Below are positions 15,892-16,795 of a DNA stretch of 16,795 bases, piece after piece. The position numbers and the translations under genes are program-made. The notes beneath the pieces were generated by a model. It was not told where the DNA came from and did not search any database. It saw only the letters and a program-made list of their open reading frames with translations. Source of the stretch: an uncultured Clostridia bacterium (GTDB lineage: Bacteria; Bacillota; Clostridia; Saccharofermentanales; DTU023); the NCBI GenBank assembly GCA_947254895.1, contig CAMYEY010000024.1, positions 1-16,795 on the forward strand, given 5' to 3'. Positions within the stretch are counted from its first letter, which is position 1. Each line of letters starts with the position of its first letter.

Positions 15892-15921
15892 TTGACGGTA
15901 AATTTGAAACTGCTCTATAAT
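15892..15921 (+). promoter_or_regulatory. Promoter upstream of the SEC-C protein gene
   Basis: TTGACG at 15892-15897 and a perfect TATAAT at 15916-15921 are separated by 18 bases, close to the sigma-A consensus. The predicted start near 15928 gives a leader of about 30 bases containing AGGAAGGA, 8 bases before the ATG at 15959. It is the best full consensus promoter in the window. Confidence 0.75.
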
Positions 15922-15958
15922 AGGTAAATTGTAAAATATAGCAGGAAGGAAAATTTAA

Positions 15959-16468
15959 ATGACTTCTTACATCCAAGAGTGGAATGACCTATTTAAAGAT
16001 CAGGCCACACAACAAAAAAATATGGCTCAAATCGAACTCTATTATAGGTTAGAGGAGGAAGCCTACAAGATGATACTGGAAGACCAGACCAAGAGCTGGC
16101 AAGGCAGTATGGTTAACCTAGCCAAAGAGCTGGGCTTTAAAGATGATCTTGTGATTTTTGCTGGCTTTTTAGAGGGGATTAATCCCAGCCTGAAAAGTCA
16201 ATTGGACCTGGAAAGCTTGACAGATGAGACCGATATAAAGTTGGATATTGATTTTGATAAACTGTTCCTGGCTATGCATGACGCAAAGGCTGACTGGCTT
16301 TACGGGATTAAGGCTTGGGACCAAGTTATTGCTCCGGAACGTCAGCAGAGTATGCTTTATGAATGGAGACAATCCAAACAGGTTAAAGTAGAAAAGATTG
16401 GCCGCAATGACCCGTGTCCTTGTGGCAGTGGTAAGAAATATAAAAAATGCTGCGGAAAAAATATTTAG
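15959..16468 (+). CDS. SEC-C zinc-motif protein
   Basis: A 169-residue cytoplasmic protein with a C-terminal SEC-C motif: C153-P-C155 followed by eight residues and C164-C165, in the standard R-N-D-P-C-P-C-G-S-G-K-K-Y-K-K-C-C context. This zinc-binding tail was first described at the end of SecA and occurs in many small proteins, where it can contact SecB, ribosomes or other partners. The N-terminal 140 residues are mainly helical and acidic, with no enzyme motif that I recognise, so the specific role is unknown. It is not SecA, being far too short and lacking the ATPase domains. The ATG at 15959 follows AGGAAGGA by 8 bases and has a dedicated promoter. asnS begins 84 bases downstream. Confidence 0.88.
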   Translation: MTSYIQEWNDLFKDQATQQKNMAQIELYYRLEEEAYKMILEDQTKSWQGSMVNLAKELGFKDDLVIFAGFLEGINPSLKSQLDLESLTDETDIKLDIDFDKLFLAMHDAKADWLYGIKAWDQVIAPERQQSMLYEWRQSKQVKVEKIGRNDPCPCGSGKKYKKCCGKNI

Positions 16469-16552
16469 CATGAATGTCTTACCAGATAAGCAAGATATTC
16501 TACGCACATAACTCATTTATGCATATAGAAAGTAGAGGATAGGGAGGAATTT

Positions 16553-16795
16553 ATGTCCTATACGTTAATTAGAGATATTTACCATGACCAGGCAGCTTAC
16601 GCCGGCCAAGAACTAACTATAGGAGGCTGGGTCAGAACCATAAGGGCCCAGAAAAATTTTGGCTTTATTACTCTAAATGATGGTAGCTTTTTTCAAAATC
16701 TCCAGGTCGTTTATGAACGAGAATTTCTTGAGAATTTTGAGCAGGTAGCCAAGATTGGTAACGGGGCGGCTTTAACTGTCAAAGGGGTATTAGAG
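16553..16795 (+). CDS. asnS: Asparagine--tRNA ligase, N-terminal fragment cut by window end
   Basis: Only the first 81 codons are in the window; the frame is open to the last base. The sequence is the N-terminal OB-fold anticodon-binding domain of a class IIb synthetase: G23-G-W-V-R-T-I-R-A-Q-K at about 23-33, F-G-F-I-T-L-N-D-G-S near 36-45, then L-Q-V-V near 50-53. The N-D-G-S form with the short N-terminus points to AsnRS rather than bacterial AspRS or LysRS. The class II catalytic motifs lie beyond the edge, so this cannot be fully confirmed here. A strong AGGGAGG site lies about 6 bases before the ATG. No T-box leader is visible in the 84-base gap upstream. Confidence 0.88.
   Translation, partial: MSYTLIRDIYHDQAAYAGQELTIGGWVRTIRAQKNFGFITLNDGSFFQNLQVVYEREFLENFEQVAKIGNGAALTVKGVLE

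Noticed and set aside
15837..15920. A 27-codon open frame after holA beginning with ATG at 15837.
   Set aside because: It has no well-spaced ribosome site, shows no resemblance to known small proteins (not rpsT), and its stop lies inside the TATAAT of the next promoter. Chance is the simplest reading.

Overview
This window is an ordinary chromosomal segment of a low-to-moderate GC Gram-positive bacterium, most likely a member of the Clostridia (Bacillota). The clues are the gene content (QueH-type epoxyqueuosine reductase, RqcH, YsxC, three-domain ComEC, an SEC-C protein), strong GGAGG-type ribosome binding sites, some TTG and GTG starts, and sigma-A-like promoters. The long ribose-phosphate pyrophosphokinases (over 400 residues, one ending its PRPP loop in S-S-G-E-S) resemble a form I associate with clostridial families such as Lachnospiraceae. 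The species cannot be named from the sequence alone.

Layout. Positions 76-1167 (minus) encode a membrane-anchored serine hydrolase of the class A beta-lactamase/PBP fold. It is divergent from a long plus-strand cluster: dtd (tRNA proofreading), a YihY/BrkB membrane protein, ruvC-ruvA-ruvB (Holliday junction processing), queH (queuosine synthesis), rqcH (ribosome rescue), a small two-helix membrane protein and nagB (amino-sugar catabolism). From ruvC to nagB the genes are tightly packed, with overlaps or short gaps, which suggests read-through transcription. A strong bidirectional hairpin terminator at 9036-9080 separates nagB from two convergent, overlapping minus-strand prs-type genes. These are divergent from ysxC/engB, and the two promoters overlap physically. 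After ysxC come comEC and holA (DNA uptake channel and DNA polymerase III delta, a common pairing), then an SEC-C zinc-motif protein with its own promoter, and the first 81 codons of asnS, cut by the window edge.

How the genes work together. Most are housekeeping functions in DNA recombination and replication (ruvABC, holA, comEC), translation fidelity and quality control (dtd, queH, rqcH, ysxC, asnS), and nucleotide or sugar metabolism (prs pair, nagB). I see no phage, insertion sequence, CRISPR array, tRNA, rRNA or defence island.

I did not find a clearly undescribed multi-gene system. The points most worth checking are the tandem diverged Prs paralogues, whose substrate-loop motifs changed in different ways, and the overlapping divergent prs/ysxC promoters with an embedded inverted repeat.
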